64,000 bases of DNA. Source: Rugalucina vietnamica (taxonomy: Eukaryota; Mollusca; Bivalvia; Lucinida; Lucinidae). This document shows, one piece after another, positions 62,481 through 64,000 of the stretch (its first letter is position 1; each line of letters starts with the position of its first letter). Where the stretch lies: assembly GCA_964017185.1 (NCBI GenBank), contig OZ024874.1:48450856-48514855 (forward strand). Reading direction: 5' to 3'. The notes beneath the pieces are model-generated. The model saw only the letters and a list, made by a program, of their open reading frames with translations, ran no database searches and was not told the DNA's origin. The position numbers and the translations under genes are program-made.

Positions 62481-63271
62481 TGCATGATTAAAAACAAAAC
62501 ATGATTAACCTCCGTCCCGTGCCAGACTCGCGTTAGAATTGGCCGGTCGCCCCTAGATCAGCTGGCTAACTGTCACTACGCTCCACTTTGGTACCTCGTT
62601 CCATTTCCCTGACAGCTTAGCCAAGGTTGCGTTTAAACCAATGTCGAACTGATTGCGAATTTCGTAAGCGACTTCCAGCTATGTTATTTTGCTATTAATC
62701 GTATTACTTTTGATATGCATTTGTACCAGTGACGAAAATCTTCTTGTAAACACATAAAATTGCATAAAACGCTTAAATCAATGTAGAAAAAACAAACGAT
62801 TTTCGACTTGGAGTCGCTAATTCTACAGTAGTCTCCCCTGATCTATTTATAGACATATTTGAAATTTGCCATAGAAAACATTTTCTGATTCTGCGTACTT
62901 AAACAACTAGAATATTTTTAATTTATGTCAATATATGCAAGAAAAGATCTAACATAAGTTAGAATAACACATTTTTTTCAGTTTTGCTGAATTTTCATTT
63001 TCGACCAAGGGCTGAATATATCCCATTTCCGTCGGTATGGAGAGGTTTAACGGAATACCGATGGAAATATTCCGTCTAGGTCGCCCCCTCTTGCGGAACC
63101 ATTAAACCTTGTCGAATAGAGGAGCGGCTCGTTTGCCATGAGCGGCGACCTGTGTCGTTTAAATTAAGGGATCCTGGTGATTGAGTGTGTCTGCTGTGCT
63201 GACGTTAATAGTCGGCATGCAACACACCACTTTGGCCCTGATTTCGGATAGACGGGAGGCCATGCGGACCA

Positions 63272-63358
63272 TATGAAAACATACATGAGGCGCCAACAGC
63301 ACAAAACTTTTAAACACCAAGACATAAAACGAAAGTATCGCCTTGGAACGATCAGTAC
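63272..63358 (-). mobile_element. PLE family 1, small tail fragment
   Basis: About 85 bp matches the tail (AAAACATACAT, GGCGCCAACAGCACAAAA, AACACCAAGACATAAAA, CGCCTTGGAACGATCAGTA) in - orientation, with an internal gap. It abuts the LINE that follows. Confidence 0.7.
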
Positions 63359-63399
63359 ACCTGCACTAGCAGGAGGCAATCCTCCCCTTGTGCAAAGCA

Positions 63400-64000
63400 C
63401 TCCGTAGAGCAAAACTGCAGAAGGTAAGCCTCTAGCTGCAGGGGGTAAACCTTCAGCTGCTGGAAGAAAGCCTCTTGCACCATCAAAACCTCACTCAGCA
63501 AAGGACAAACAGAAGCTTCCGTCCGAGAAAATATCAGCCCCTTTAGATCTGAGAATTACTATGACTGTCTTTGTGAGAGCATGGAAGAGGATATCACTCC
63601 TCCTAGTCCTCGTGCATCTTCCAAGAATTACCAATACTGAAAGTAGGTTCCTGTCTTTTATAATAAAGAAAGGTCAAGTTCTTAATTCTCTGAAAATTAT
63701 TTAATGGAAAGAATATACAAAGAATTACATATATACAGTGGAATTGTCGAGGAATTAAACCACATTATGATGAATTGATGTTACTCTTAACTCTGCTAGG
63801 ACCGTCTGTTTTCTGTCTTCAAGAAACTTTTCTGAAAACTGACGACAACTTTACTTTCAAAGGCTTTAATGTTTACAATAACATCCACTGTGATTGTACC
63901 AGAGCTTCTGGTGGAAGTTCTATTCTAGTAAAGTCTTCTTTACCTCAACTGTAATCTGTGACTTCTTTACCTCCTGCATAGGAGAACCATGTCATATAAA
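63400..64000 (+). mobile_element. LINE (non-LTR retrotransposon), ORF1 end and ORF2 endonuclease start, cut by window end
   Basis: After a Lys/Pro/Ala-rich ORF1-like C-terminus (KPLAPSKPHSAKDKQKLPSE, then RSENYYDCLCESMEED in another frame), an APE-type endonuclease begins near 63718: ITYIQWNCRGIKPHYDELM, GPSVFCLQETFL, NFTFKGFNVYNN. The QWNCRG and CLQET motifs are the first and second endonuclease blocks of Jockey/I/CR1-type LINEs. The frame meets a TAA after SSLPQL at about 63950, and ORF1 has a frame change near 63540, so this copy is probably dead. The rest lies beyond the window. Confidence 0.7.

Overview
The window looks like AT-rich genomic DNA from a marine invertebrate, most likely a bivalve mollusc and perhaps a heterodont clam. 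That assignment rests on repeat content, not on a named gene. A short hairpin MITE has TGAGCCGCCTCATG-type ends, there is a TAGCTCATCTGAGC-type repeat, and tRNA-derived SINE fragments, two Penelope-like (PLE) retroelement families and hammerhead ribozyme motifs are present. Nothing prokaryotic is seen.

One host gene dominates. It is on the + strand, from 14456 to at least 59714, and its 3' end was not found. It reads as a signal-peptide exon (14456-14522), a SUEL/rhamnose-type lectin exon (14983-15324), a CUB-like exon (17067-17444), a short two-cysteine linker exon (18368-18430), 26 closely related CCP/sushi exons (22824-51015), and two divergent CCP exons (58806-58976 and 59541-59714). Every exon junction is phase 1. 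Each of the 26 array exons is exactly 165 bp (55 codons) and open. The predicted product is a secreted or membrane-anchored lectin-CUB-poly-CCP protein. A transmembrane or stalk end was not securely located.

The CCP array is a higher-order repeat. From exon S4 on, five exon types (a-b-c-d-e), each with its own introns, recur as a unit of about 3.5 kb (uninterrupted in S14-S18). Later units carry d/e chimeric exons and a missing a exon, and one b exon (S15) looks like a gene-conversion mosaic. The introns are a landing ground for mobile DNA: a TIR element (23026-23828), PLE family 1 (24525-27120; 37375-38534; a nested tail at 29813-30285), PLE family 2 at the same site in two units (29587-32141; 45246-47133), a foldback element with arms of about 495 bp (34838-35946), and a 305-bp insertion carrying a hammerhead ribozyme (34450-34754). 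Because the repeat units are paralogues of one another, empty sites for most insertions are visible within the window, which allows relative dating.

Upstream (1-14 kb) there is mostly repeat debris: PLE family 1 tails, a MITE, SINE fragments, a 355-bp tandem duplication, a recurring GTAACATACGTAAC motif, a decayed EGF-like gene fragment on the - strand (10979-11329), and a nearly full-length RT-coding copy of PLE family 1 on the - strand (11780-14127). Downstream of the array (51-64 kb) there is a candidate TIR element rich in GTACGC (53741-55395), a six-unit degenerate tandem repeat (about 56025-57135), further hammerhead-bearing repeats (57.4-58.7 kb), a SINE with a perfect 14-bp target-site duplication (59030-59327), and the 5' part of a LINE running off the end (63400-64000).
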